64,000 bases of DNA from Neorhodopirellula pilleata (lineage in GTDB: Bacteria; Planctomycetota; Planctomycetia; Pirellulales; Pirellulaceae), in NCBI RefSeq assembly GCF_007859915.1, contig NZ_SJPM01000005.1:303122-367121 (forward strand), given 5' to 3'. A program made the translations under genes and the position numbers. Below are positions 17,654 to 26,443 of the stretch, piece by piece. Position 1 is the stretch's first letter, and each line of letters opens with the position of its first letter. The notes below the pieces were generated by a model. The model was not told the origin of the DNA. It ran no database searches and saw nothing but the letters and a program-made list of their open reading frames with translations.

Positions 17654-20488
17654 ATGGTTTCTTCCAGCATCCTTGCGTTAGACGTTCAACAACTCGACCA
17701 GGATTGGGAGTGGTTACTAGGAGCGCTCGCCAAGGTGCTTCGTCGGGGCGGCGATTCGGCATTGGCGGACCTTTTGCCGATGCCGGGCGTCACGTTGTCC
17801 GATCGGCCCACGCCCAACGACAGCGTGCAGTTGACGCAGGCCTATTCGATCGCGTTTCAATTGTTGAGCATGGCCGAACAAAGTTCCGCCGCCCGGTTCC
17901 GCGACCGGATCGAATCGGAATCGCATATGGATCAATTGCCGGCGCTTTGGGCCGATAGCCTGCGGCAACTCATCGACGAGGGCTGGACCGCCACGCAGAT
18001 CGCGCAGCGACTGTCCTCGGTCCGCGTCGAGTTGGTCTTAACGGCACACCCGACCGAGGCCAAGCGTGCGACCGTCTTGGCCCATCATCGTCGGTTGTTC
18101 GATCGGTTTCAGCTTCGGCACGATCCTGACCTGCCGCCGTGGAAACGGGACGAGAACGAGAACGCGATCGAAGCCATTTTGAATGTCCTTTGGAGAACCG
18201 GCGAAATTTATCTCGACAAGCCGGACCTGCAGTCCGAACGTCGCAACTTGATGGACTACCTCAAACATGTTTTCCCGCGATCACTTCGACCGTTGGACCT
18301 GCGTTTGCGTCAGGCTTGGCGTGAAGTCGGTCTGGATCCGGCCGCGATCAGCGATCCCCTCTCGTTGCCTCGGCTAACCTTTGGTACCTGGGTTGGTGGC
18401 GACCGTGACGGGCATCCGTTGGTGACACCCGAAGTGACCGCCGAAACGCTGATGCAACTTCGCAGCGGTGCGATCGGTTTGTTGCGATCGGAACTGACTC
18501 AACTGGCTCGCTTGATTAGTTTATCGGCGTACTGGTTACCGCCTTCGAATCAGTTTCTCTCTCAGATTGCTTCCAAAGCCGAATCAATGGGCTGCGTCGG
18601 ACAAGCGGCGCTTTCCCGCAATCCGAATGAACCGTGGCGTCAGTTCATCAACTTGATGATCGCCAAGTTGCCCGTCGAACAGTCATCCTCAAACGCAAGT
18701 CGAAATTGCCCCTCCTATCAAGTCGCCGACGAATTGCTTGCCGACTTGCGGACGTTGCACCGCAGTCTCGTGGCAGTCGACATGAACGACACGGCGACAC
18801 ACGCCGTCGCCCCTGTCATGCGAATTGCTCAAACGTTCGGGTTTCATTTGGCAGTCTTAGACATTCGACAAAACAGCAGCAAGCACGACGCCGCGATCGA
18901 GCAACTGTTGCAATCGGCGGGTTTCCAAGACACGCATTTCTCTCAATGGAACGAAGCCAAACGGATCGAATTCTTGGAACAAGAACTCAAGAGTTCTCGC
19001 CCGATGGTTCATCCCGATTTCACCGCCGGCAACGACGCCCAAGCGGTACTCGGCGCGCTGCGCGTCGTGAAAGAGCATTCGATCGAACATGGAATCGATG
19101 GCTTGGGGGCGTTGATCGTTAGCATGACCCGGAACACCTCCGATCTGCTCGCCGTCTATTTGTTGGCCCGCGAGGTCGGATTGTTGCAACCGACCGACGA
19201 CGGACCGGTTTGCCCATTGCCCGTCGTGCCGTTGTTCGAAACGATCGACGATTTGGAAAAGTCGCCGGAAATCTACGATCGATTCCTCAGCCATCCGATC
19301 ACCCAACGCAGCATGGCCGCAATTGCTAACCGCCGCGCCGCCTCACAAACGCTCGTCGCCGGCCAACCCGACAAGTCAGGCAAACAAGTCGATCCGAATG
19401 CCCTGAACATTGACGACGCGAAAGTCGGTCAGGTGATGATCGGTTACAGCGACAGCAACAAAGACGGTGGCATCTTGGCCAGTCTTGTCGGGCTTCGCCA
19501 CGCTCAGCGCAGGTTGACCCAGACGGGACTTCGCCACGGTGTCCGAGTTCGCTTTTTTCACGGCCGTGGCGGCACGATCAGCCGCGGTGCCGGACCGACT
19601 CATCGGTTTATCAAGAGCCTTCCCGACGGAACGATCGCCGGCGACATTCGCTTGACCGAGCAAGGTGAAACGATCGCTCAAAAGTACGCTCACGAACCGA
19701 CCGCAATTTATAACCTGGAACTCTTCTTGGCGGGCGCGACCCGCAAGACGCTCAGCGATTCACGTGAAGGCGATGGGCCCCATCCGCTCGAGAACACGTT
19801 GGTCGACTTGGCGTCGTGGGCTCGTTCGGCCTATCACGACCTCTTGCATTCGGACGGTTTTGTCGAGTTCTTTCGGTCGGCCACACCGATCGATGCGATC
19901 GAACAAAGTCGAATCGGATCACGTCCGGCGCGGCGGACCGGACAACAAACACTCGACGACCTCCGAGCGATCCCTTGGGTCTTCAGTTGGGGACAAGCGA
20001 GATGCTATTTATCGGGTTGGTATGGTGTCGGCACAGCGCTCGCGAAGTTGAAAGCCGAACGTCCGGAGCGGTTTCAAGATGTCATCGATTGTTTACGCGA
20101 TTGGGCACCCCTGCACTATCTGATCAGCAACGTCGCGACGAGTGTTTCGGCGGTTGATATTGAGGTGATGAAGGATTACGCCGGCTTGGTCGAGAATGAG
20201 CCGCTGCGAGAACACTTCGTCACCGAGATCGAATCGGAATGGCGATTGGCGACGCGAATGGTGGAAGAGGTTTATGGCGGCGAACTGGAGTCGCAACGTC
20301 CCAACGTGCAACGCATGATCCAGCTTCGCAGCGAGGGATTGCGACTGCTACATCGACAACAGATTTCGTTACTGCGTCGTTGGCGAAGCTATCGCAAGAT
20401 GGGCGAACAGCAGCAAGCCGACCAGTTACTGCCGGGCTTGTTGTTGAGCGTTAATGCGATCGCATCGGGACTAGGAACGACCGGCTAA
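17654..20488 (+). CDS. ppc: Phosphoenolpyruvate carboxylase
   Basis: 944 residues. It converts PEP and bicarbonate to oxaloacetate, refilling the TCA cycle. Catalytic landmarks: LVLTAHPTEAKR (His132), GTWVGGDRDGHPLVT, MIGYSDSNKDGG, VRFFHGRGGTISRGAGPTH and the C-terminal ALLLSVNAIASGLGTTG-type ending, which closes the active site. Length is in the usual 880-960 range. The stop TAA lies in CTAACGGGCTGTTGATT, the left edge of repeat copy C, again placing a repeat boundary at a stop codon. PEP is also the donor for the PTS proteins encoded upstream. Confidence 0.95.
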   Translation: MVSSSILALDVQQLDQDWEWLLGALAKVLRRGGDSALADLLPMPGVTLSDRPTPNDSVQLTQAYSIAFQLLSMAEQSSAARFRDRIESESHMDQLPALWADSLRQLIDEGWTATQIAQRLSSVRVELVLTAHPTEAKRATVLAHHRRLFDRFQLRHDPDLPPWKRDENENAIEAILNVLWRTGEIYLDKPDLQSERRNLMDYLKHVFPRSLRPLDLRLRQAWREVGLDPAAISDPLSLPRLTFGTWVGGDRDGHPLVTPEVTAETLMQLRSGAIGLLRSELTQLARLISLSAYWLPPSNQFLSQIASKAESMGCVGQAALSRNPNEPWRQFINLMIAKLPVEQSSSNASRNCPSYQVADELLADLRTLHRSLVAVDMNDTATHAVAPVMRIAQTFGFHLAVLDIRQNSSKHDAAIEQLLQSAGFQDTHFSQWNEAKRIEFLEQELKSSRPMVHPDFTAGNDAQAVLGALRVVKEHSIEHGIDGLGALIVSMTRNTSDLLAVYLLAREVGLLQPTDDGPVCPLPVVPLFETIDDLEKSPEIYDRFLSHPITQRSMAAIANRRAASQTLVAGQPDKSGKQVDPNALNIDDAKVGQVMIGYSDSNKDGGILASLVGLRHAQRRLTQTGLRHGVRVRFFHGRGGTISRGAGPTHRFIKSLPDGTIAGDIRLTEQGETIAQKYAHEPTAIYNLELFLAGATRKTLSDSREGDGPHPLENTLVDLASWARSAYHDLLHSDGFVEFFRSATPIDAIEQSRIGSRPARRTGQQTLDDLRAIPWVFSWGQARCYLSGWYGVGTALAKLKAERPERFQDVIDCLRDWAPLHYLISNVATSVSAVDIEVMKDYAGLVENEPLREHFVTEIESEWRLATRMVEEVYGGELESQRPNVQRMIQLRSEGLRLLHRQQISLLRRWRSYRKMGEQQQADQLLPGLLLSVNAIASGLGTTG

Positions 20489-20738
20489 CGGGCTGTTGAT
20501 TTAATCGTAACCCGAAGCGTCAGCGAGGGATTGAGCGCCATTAATTCTCTTTTAAGTGTCCCTCGCTCACCGGGCTGTTGATTTAGTCCTCATCGAAACC
20601 CGAAGCGTGAGCGAGGGATACATACAAAGGACTTATTGGCGCTCAATCCCTCGCTGACGCTTCGGGTTTCGATGAGAACTAAATCAACACGCCGTCACGC
20701 TTCGGGTTACGAAGAATACTAAATCAACAGCCCGCTAG
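20485..20738. repeat. Palindromic repeat family 1, copy C
   Basis: It starts CTAACGGGCTGTTGATTTA and ends AAATCAACAGCCCGCTAG. Between lie two units with arms CCCGAAGCGTCAGCGAGGGA / CCCGAAGCGTGAGCGAGGGA. An additional internal GGGCTGTTGATTTAG suggests one unit nested inside another. The outer CTAGTGCTTTGTC ends are missing, so this is a partial copy. It fills the gap between the convergent ppc and sulfatase genes. Confidence 0.75.
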
Positions 20739-20775
20739 CCTCCAAAGCAATCAAGCCTTGCAAAACTGGAACAGT

Positions 20776-22434
20776 CTACTTAGCGAGTTGGCCGACCTTT
20801 TCGTCACCGCGTGTGTAAGGAGGTCGATCAAACGCATCGCCTTCACCCTGGACGCGAGGGTCACCACTGCCGGTCAATTCACGGATCAATTGCGAACGAA
20901 GCTTTCCGGCAATTACCTGATGCGATTGGCTGTCGATTAAATTGTTCATTTGATCGGGGTCTGCTTGAACGTCATAAAGCTCTTCGGCCGGGCGTCGTGC
21001 GAAACCCAGATCCCAGGCTTGGCGAATGTCTTCGGAACCCTCGTGTTCGACAAAGAACGTACGCGTCGGCCCGAAGTCGATGTCCATGCGTCGTCCACCG
21101 TTTTTCTTCTTGGTTGCCGTTTGCAGCGCGGCCGACAACGGCGGTTCGGCGACGGGCCAGCGATCCGGAGCGAAGTTCTTAATGAACAAGTACTGTTCAT
21201 TGCGAATCGCACGGATCGGGTAGGGCAATCCACCCGGTCTGGATTCATCGACATGGTTTTCACGGCCCATCAAGACCCACCCACGCATTCGCTTGACCGC
21301 ATCCGGATCGGCGGATCGCAACACCGGCAAGAGACTTTCACCGTCCATCGGTTGACTCGCGGGTACGCCGACAACATCAAGAAACGTCGGTGCCAAGTCA
21401 ACGAGGCTGACAGGAGTTGCCACACGGTGCACCGGATTTTGTTGTTGGCTCGGCTGCATGGATTGCGGGAGACGAATCGCAAGCGGGACGCGTGTGCCGA
21501 AGTCGTATAGATTGCATTTACCTCGCGGGAATCCCGGTGCCCCGTGATCGCCGCTGATGACGAACATGGTATTTTCCCATTGTCCGCTCGACTTGAGTTT
21601 CTCGATCAGGACCCCCACGGCGGCGTCGAACGCCATCGCTTCACCGAGATAGTCGGCGAAGTCTTCTCGAATGATATCGTTGTCCGGCAAGAATTTCGGC
21701 AATCGACCCTTTAAGTCATCGGGATTGAGGCCCCATAGCTCTTTGCCGGATCCTCGCACCCAATCACGGTGTGTGTTGGTCGGGTTGAACCAATAGAAAA
21801 ACGGTTGGTCGTCTTGGCGATCACTCAAAAACGCGTCAAAGTTTCCCCGAACCTCGTCGAGCAACTTGGTTTTCGCGGCTTCGTGATCTTCCGCCGCGCT
21901 GACTTTCTGGCTGAACAGGTTGAACGCTTTTCCCGCGACCGTGTAATTGCGATTTTTGCCACCCATGCGGTCTTCACTCAAGTGCATCTTGTACGACCAT
22001 CCGATGTGGTAGCCCGCGTCGTCGAGCATCAGCCCCATGCCACGAACATTTTCCCATGGATCAATCGGAGGAGCGCCGTCGACGGCCGACACATGCCACG
22101 GATGATGCAGTTGACTGTGGCTTCCGTTGCGGAAGAAATGCCGCCCGGTCAAGAACGCCGCTCGCGAGGGCGTACAGGAGGGGACGCTAACAAACGCGTT
22201 TTCAAACAAGACGCCTTCGGCGGCGACCGAATCAAAATGTGGCGTTCGAATGAGATCATTGGGAGAACGATGATCCGCATCGGCATAAGCACTGGCGTAA
22301 CGACCGAGATCGTCAGCGAATGCAAAAACGATATTGTATTTCGGTGGTGTGTCGTCGCTAAAGACGGTGTTCGTAAAAGGACAGCTCAATAACAACGTGA
22401 ACGTAATAACAACCGCCAACGAAACAAACTTCAT
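20776..22434 (-). CDS. Secreted sulfatase
   Basis: 552 residues from the ATG at 22434, which gives a good signal peptide (MKFVSLAVVITFTLLLSC); two in-frame starts further upstream add hydrophobic residues that do not fit. The sulfatase domain is clear: NIVFAFADDLG (metal Asp pair), SVPSCTPSRAAFLTGRHF with the CTPSR motif whose Cys is converted to formylglycine, and MFVISGDHGAPGFPRGKCNL. The Cys within the signal region (LLLSC) could be a lipobox. Sulfatases release sulfate from sulfated polysaccharides and are abundant in marine planctomycetes. The substrate is not predictable. An anaerobic or FGE maturase is not encoded nearby. Confidence 0.93.
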   Translation of the reverse strand: MKFVSLAVVITFTLLLSCPFTNTVFSDDTPPKYNIVFAFADDLGRYASAYADADHRSPNDLIRTPHFDSVAAEGVLFENAFVSVPSCTPSRAAFLTGRHFFRNGSHSQLHHPWHVSAVDGAPPIDPWENVRGMGLMLDDAGYHIGWSYKMHLSEDRMGGKNRNYTVAGKAFNLFSQKVSAAEDHEAAKTKLLDEVRGNFDAFLSDRQDDQPFFYWFNPTNTHRDWVRGSGKELWGLNPDDLKGRLPKFLPDNDIIREDFADYLGEAMAFDAAVGVLIEKLKSSGQWENTMFVISGDHGAPGFPRGKCNLYDFGTRVPLAIRLPQSMQPSQQQNPVHRVATPVSLVDLAPTFLDVVGVPASQPMDGESLLPVLRSADPDAVKRMRGWVLMGRENHVDESRPGGLPYPIRAIRNEQYLFIKNFAPDRWPVAEPPLSAALQTATKKKNGGRRMDIDFGPTRTFFVEHEGSEDIRQAWDLGFARRPAEELYDVQADPDQMNNLIDSQSHQVIAGKLRSQLIRELTGSGDPRVQGEGDAFDRPPYTRGDEKVGQLAK

Positions 22435-22676
22435 GGGAACCAAGCTCAAAAGAGAAAAAAGTACGGGAAGTCGCATTGTAAACCGAATCGCCCGAACTCG
22501 CACGCGCTCGGTCGGGTTCAGCGTGGTGTGAACCAGTGGTTACGAGCAAACCCACGAAACCCCGCACCCGCCGATCGCTCGGCGCTGTCCGCGATTGAAC
22601 CTTTTGCTCTTCAGCCGATCTGGTGGCGGGGAATCGAAGCAAATCTTGCCGGGTAGATTGGGCTTCTTGTGTGTCA

Positions 22677-23471
22677 TCAATTTCTTGGCTTTGACGACCC
22701 GAGTTGCAAACCGAAGCCTTTGGAGAATTCAGTGACGTCGTGGTATCCGATCATTTCGATTTCATCGCTGTGGTCTCGAAACAGACGGCGTAGTTGCGAA
22801 AGACTTTCTCGTCGCCAATGATCGTTGTCTGCTCTTTGTGCAGCAAGATCGGAAACAGGGTGGTCGTCTTCGGTCAATTCGACTCGCAGGTAATATGCAT
22901 CGCCAACATGAAGTAGCCAGCGGTCGCCCTGCTGAATTGCTACGCCGCAGTGACCAAGGGTGTGACCGAACAGTGGGATCAACAAGATTTCCGATGAAAA
23001 CCCTGTTTGGACGGTTCGAGCTTCCAAGCCGTACCAATTCTGATTGCTTGCTTCGTGGGGCATCCATTTGGGGCTATGTTCGAATTGCTTTGCCACGTAC
23101 CGCCAATGACCAGACTGCACGTGCGACAATTCTTCTTTGCCGACATGAACTTGGGCATTGGGGAAATCAGCTAACCCGCCCGTGTGATCCGGGTCGCAGT
23201 GCGTGAGAACAATGTGTCGCAATTGATCTGGTTGCAATCCGAGGTTTTCGATTTGCCGGATTGCCGTATCCGACTCATTGAACTGAAACCCGCCAAGATC
23301 GATCAACTCTTGTCCGAGACGATCAACAGGATCCCGCACATCGAGTAGACCGATGCCCGTATCGATCAAAGCCAAACCGCAATCATCTTCCAAGAGAAGA
23401 CAATGACAAACAGCCGTGGGATAGCCGGGCACAACAAGTGTCCCGCAATTGATGTGGTGAACCTCGCTCAT
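22677..23471 (-). CDS. MBL-fold metallo-hydrolase
   Basis: 264 residues. The metal-binding motif is HCDPDHTGGL near residue 90, where the first His pair is His-x-Asp rather than HxH (HCDPDH), followed by GHTLGHCGVAIQ with further ligand His and DRWLLHVGDAYY with the bridging Asp. N-terminus GTLVVPGYPTAVCHCLLLED and DDCGLALIDTGIG are typical of lactonase-like MBL proteins. Its ATG overlaps the stop of the MORN frame just upstream (ATGA), so it was translated with that gene before the latter decayed. Substrate unknown. Confidence 0.85.
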   Translation of the reverse strand: MSEVHHINCGTLVVPGYPTAVCHCLLLEDDCGLALIDTGIGLLDVRDPVDRLGQELIDLGGFQFNESDTAIRQIENLGLQPDQLRHIVLTHCDPDHTGGLADFPNAQVHVGKEELSHVQSGHWRYVAKQFEHSPKWMPHEASNQNWYGLEARTVQTGFSSEILLIPLFGHTLGHCGVAIQQGDRWLLHVGDAYYLRVELTEDDHPVSDLAAQRADNDHWRRESLSQLRRLFRDHSDEIEMIGYHDVTEFSKGFGLQLGSSKPRN

Positions 23472-23794
23472 GGTCTACTTCCTTTGTATTGAACAGTCTT
23501 GGCCACTTCACCAGTCTGATCGAAGATACTCCACTGACCGACCAGTTTGCCACTGTTGTATGTTCCAGTCGATTGAAAATTTCCATTTGCGAAAAGAACT
23601 TCCAATGCCCTGTTCTTTCGCCATCGACGAACTTGCCGACCGAACAAACCTCACCACCTTTGTAACGGTCGGTGAATTGGCCATTCTTCAGGTTGCCGAC
23701 AACGCCGCACAAGCACGATATCGCCTCGATCGTTGCCGTACCAGTGTCGAGCGATGGGAGTATCGATCCCGCTCGACTGAACAACGAGCTTCAT
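23468..23794 (-). pseudogene. MORN/YwqK-like repeat protein with frameshifts
   Basis: Three frames must be joined to read one protein: MKLVVQSSGIDTPIARHWYG from the ATG at 23794, then GNLKNGQFTDRYKGGEV and GKFVDGERTGHWKFF in a second frame, then FANGNFQSTGTYNSG and KLVGQWSIFDQTGEV in a third, ending GSRP at the TGA that overlaps the MBL start. The second shift falls in a T run near 23580 and looks like loss of one T. The Gly-x-Phe/Tyr...Gly-x-Trp spacing is that of MORN-variant repeats found in YwqK-type antitoxin-like proteins. Sequencing error is possible for the homopolymer shift, less so for both. Confidence 0.6.
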
Positions 23795-23807
23795 GACTAA
23801 TCGCTGT

Positions 23808-24000
23808 TCAGCGGTAGAAGTCGATCCAGCTTACCGAGATCGATTTCGGATTGATTTCAAACAAGGCTTTGGGCATCTGTATCTCGAAGTAGCCGTCCTT
23901 CAGCGGAATCGTTTTCACTGGCCTCCCATCCATGCCGACCATGCGAATCTCCAACCAGTATGGATGCTTCAAATCCAATTGCGAATCCTCGTTGCCTTCC
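23808..24000 (-). pseudogene. C-terminal fragment of an unknown protein
   Basis: The minus-strand frame reads HPYWLEIRMVGMDGRPVK, TIPLKDGYFEIQMPKALFE and NPKSISVSWIDFYR before a stop at 23808. This is protein-like up to about 24000, where it switches to sequence that is antisense to the helicase fragment. It has no proper start. It lies 13 bases upstream of the MORN frame in the same direction, so an original operon X-MORN-MBL is likely, with the front of X lost by recombination. Confidence 0.5.
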
Positions 24001-24300
24001 TTCCATACGAACAACTTCTATAACAAGCGTGGAGTGTTCGTTCCCACCGATGGTGCGTACCTGTCCGAACTCAAGACAGGAGCGAACCACCACGATTGCG
24101 ACAACGCTCACATTGTCGTTGGCAACATTCAGCAGTTCGCTGGAGAAAACAACCGCTGGTATGAACAGTTCGACCCTGACTACTTCCGCATGATCCTTGT
24201 GGATGAGGGACATCACAATGTTGCCGACACTTGGCAACGGCTCTTTGAATACTTCGGGAGCGCCAAGCTATCTCACTCATGCCATGCCGAGTCGGTCAAG
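23990..24300 (+). pseudogene. Internal fragment of a DEAD/DEAH-box helicase
   Basis: Plus-strand translation gives NFYNKRGVFVPTDGAYLSEL, AHIVVGNIQQF and MILVDEGHHNVADTWQRLFE. The last is a superfamily 2 motif II (DEGH) with the typical residues around it; the preceding VVGNIQQF matches motif Ib surroundings. Motif I is missing on the left and after LFEYF the frame breaks, with LTHAMPSR in another frame where motif III (normally LTATP-like) is expected. Such helicases belong to restriction and other defence systems. This is a scrap of one, inserted opposite to the neighbouring genes. Confidence 0.6.
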
Positions 24301-24443
24301 CAAACGATTCCAACGCGACAATCGGACATCGCCAATTAGTTGTTCGCCTCGAAGAAAACGCACGATCTCGCTTCCGAGGCACTTCGCATAGCGATACTTT
24401 GCAAGACGTCGTTTTCCTATCGCCGCTGTGCCAAAACGCTTTG
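24301..24443. other. Scrambled intergenic DNA
   Basis: Follows the helicase fragment. No frame resembles a known protein; it is probably remnant DNA of the same decayed region. Confidence 0.3.
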
Positions 24444-24632
24444 CTACTCGTTGGGGCTAGGCGACTGCGGCTCAGATTGGCTGCTTGAAGTTTGGCGATT
24501 GTCCACTGGTGTTCTCGCAGTCGAATTGGTTGGCTGGGAACTGTGAACCAAAATATTCCGCTTCCAACTGGGCCAAGTCTGAACTTCAGCCGTTGCCCGC
24601 GCAATTTGTTGGCGGATTTCCTTGTCAGTCAT
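24444..24632 (-). CDS. Small protein coupled to the deaminase, W-P-x-W-K motif
   Basis: 62 residues; the ATG at 24632 overlaps the deaminase stop (ATGA), so translation is coupled. The N-terminal 20 residues form a charged helix (MTDKEIRQQIARATAEVQTW), followed by WPSWKRNILVHSSQPTN and a Pro/Ser-rich tail (ARTPVDNRQTSSSQSEP). I have the impression that small ORFs with a WPxWK segment followed by a Thr-x-Arg-x-Pro stretch recur next to other accessory genes in planctomycetes, but cannot verify that here. No known domain. It could be a regulator, adaptor or inhibitor of the deaminase; that is inference from coupling only. Confidence 0.6.
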   Translation of the reverse strand: MTDKEIRQQIARATAEVQTWPSWKRNILVHSSQPTNSTARTPVDNRQTSSSQSEPQSPSPNE

Positions 24633-26221
24633 GACGCGCCTCCGTTTTCGGTTTTCATCGCTGCCTTCTTGCCAAACGCTTCACAGGCAAGAAGTTCCAG
24701 TCCCAAGTAGGAAAGTGGTTTCATTTGTAAACGAAGCTGGGCTTCTTCGATACGCCACTCTTTGGTCTCTCCAGTGTCTCTATTTTTTCGGATCAATGGG
24801 TAGCTGGACCCCAAGTTCATTGAAAAAAGTTCAAAGAATCGGCGTGGCCCTACACCCACGAATGGCTCGAAAACCACCATTGACTCTGCCGTTTTACCGG
24901 CCTTTTCCGCTTGAACAATCGAGTCATCGTGAAATTCGAGCGCCTTGCTCTTCGAGTACGGCTCGACGTAGACAACCCGCACCACCCCCGCCGCGACGAT
25001 GTGTTTGGCGCAATTGTGGCAAGGGAAAGTAGTGCAAAGAAGCGTTGTTCCACGCGTCGAAATTCCGTTCCTGCCACAACTTAGCAACGCCTCCATCTCC
25101 GCATGCACGACTCGTCCAAATTCGGTCAAGTCTCGAATGCCGCTCTCACGCAGCACCGACAACAACGTGTCGCCATCGAAGTCGGGTTTCACGGATTTTG
25201 TTTCATCGATGATTCGCTTGATGATATTGAGCTGCTCGATGCGATTGGAATCACCCTCGCGAGTGTAGTCTCGCCCACGTTTCGCGTCTTCGATGCATCC
25301 CGTCTGAGGGTTACGTTCTGCCCAATATAAGCCTCCTCTCGCTGACGGGCATTCGTTCGCACCGGTCGCCAAAATCTCTTTCTCTCGCGTGATCACTGCG
25401 CCAACTTGGCGAGACAAGTCGGCCGAGCGAAGTGCGGCTGAAAAGGCCATGAACATGGCATACTCATCGAACGTCGGCGTGACAAACGGATCGCCAAACC
25501 AAAGACCGACAAGGCGGCGAATATCACACCGCAGTCGATCATGGTTGTCCGTCACTTGAACAAAGAAGTCGGCAAGGTGAAATGTCGAGTTCACTCGCTG
25601 GCCGTGCTTGCGATCGCCCTCTTGCCGATCTCGCTCAATTAGCTTGTTGGCTTCATCTTCCGACATGCCTTTGTTATCGATTAAGTGTTTCGTACGCCGA
25701 TCGACCTCAGCGTGTATGCCTAGCAAAACAAAACCCGACGGATAAATGATCCGCAGCTTCTCAACCTCCTCCGGCCGTTTTAGCGAATCGATGATGAACG
25801 CGGTTTTCGGCAACGGCTCCGGTTCACCATCAAGATCTCGCTGTTCCACCTGGCGGCGTTCAGTATTTAGTTGAGTTCGCCGAGCAGCGATGTGCGTTGC
25901 GACGCCCAAAGCGAGAACAGCGTCGTCTGGATGTGTTTCCGCATCCTCGCTCTGTTCCTTCGAAAGTCCCATTTCACGACATTTGTTACCTGCATCCATC
26001 AGGTCGGAATAGCGTTTGTACTGACTCGTTCCGGGGTCTTCGACATCCACGAGTTGTCGAATCACGTGGGAAGAAACCTTGACGACTTCAACACTGTAGC
26101 CAACCCTGCCGAGGCGTTCTCGGAGCAGATCAATGACCAACCCTGTTTCCGTTCCAACTGCACAAACAAGACCGATTACTAGTTCTGAATCGAGTTCTTC
26201 GTTATTCAGATAATCGCTCAT
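24629..26221 (-). CDS. avcD: Anti-phage dCTP/dCMP deaminase (AvcD-like)
   Basis: 530 residues from the ATG at 26221 (a GTG lies one codon earlier). The N-terminal ~230 residues form a P-loop kinase-like domain (ELVIGLVCAVGTETGLVIDL, AFIIDSLKRPEEV, YPSGFVLLGIHAEVDRR). The C-terminal half is a zinc cytidine/deoxycytidylate deaminase with HAE (His373, Glu375) and PCHNC (Cys401, Cys404). This two-domain layout is that of AvcD and related anti-phage deaminases, which deplete dCTP/dCMP during infection. In Vibrio the enzyme is inhibited by an upstream RNA, AvcI; the region before this gene has a strong hairpin. The Walker A Lys is not obvious (VGTETG). Neighbouring wreckage of mobile-type genes supports an acquired defence locus. 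Confidence 0.85.
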   Translation of the reverse strand: MSDYLNNEELDSELVIGLVCAVGTETGLVIDLLRERLGRVGYSVEVVKVSSHVIRQLVDVEDPGTSQYKRYSDLMDAGNKCREMGLSKEQSEDAETHPDDAVLALGVATHIAARRTQLNTERRQVEQRDLDGEPEPLPKTAFIIDSLKRPEEVEKLRIIYPSGFVLLGIHAEVDRRTKHLIDNKGMSEDEANKLIERDRQEGDRKHGQRVNSTFHLADFFVQVTDNHDRLRCDIRRLVGLWFGDPFVTPTFDEYAMFMAFSAALRSADLSRQVGAVITREKEILATGANECPSARGGLYWAERNPQTGCIEDAKRGRDYTREGDSNRIEQLNIIKRIIDETKSVKPDFDGDTLLSVLRESGIRDLTEFGRVVHAEMEALLSCGRNGISTRGTTLLCTTFPCHNCAKHIVAAGVVRVVYVEPYSKSKALEFHDDSIVQAEKAGKTAESMVVFEPFVGVGPRRFFELFSMNLGSSYPLIRKNRDTGETKEWRIEEAQLRLQMKPLSYLGLELLACEAFGKKAAMKTENGGAS

Positions 26222-26443
26222 CACGCTTGCTCGTCTTAGAAATTTGATTTGCGATCTTCTTTGTGACCGCTGCGTTGCATTGCAATTCTACTGGTGAGCG
26301 TATGTAGCCCCCGTGACACGTTTGGTCATGGGGGCAAATTATCCGCGTTATTTGCAATTGCTGTCAATTAGTGGCAAAGCAACAAGAAGAGCCGGATACC
26401 TTTCGACGTCCGGCCTTCGGTTTGGCCGATTTCGAGTAAACGT
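26222..26443 (-). promoter_or_regulatory. Leader region of the deaminase with an 11-bp hairpin
   Basis: GCCCCCGTGAC (26307-26317) and GTCATGGGGGC (26325-26335) pair over 11 bases with one G-U wobble and a 7-base loop. On the minus strand this hairpin lies about 85-115 bases before the deaminase start, with no ORF between. No Shine-Dalgarno sequence precedes the ATG. The position is where AvcI-type inhibitory RNAs are encoded in other AvcD loci, so it may be part of such an RNA or a terminator/attenuator. Identification as AvcI-like is inference. Confidence 0.35.

Noticed and set aside
24301..24443. Continuation of the helicase to motif III and beyond
   Set aside because: After LFEYF no frame keeps helicase motifs for more than a few residues.
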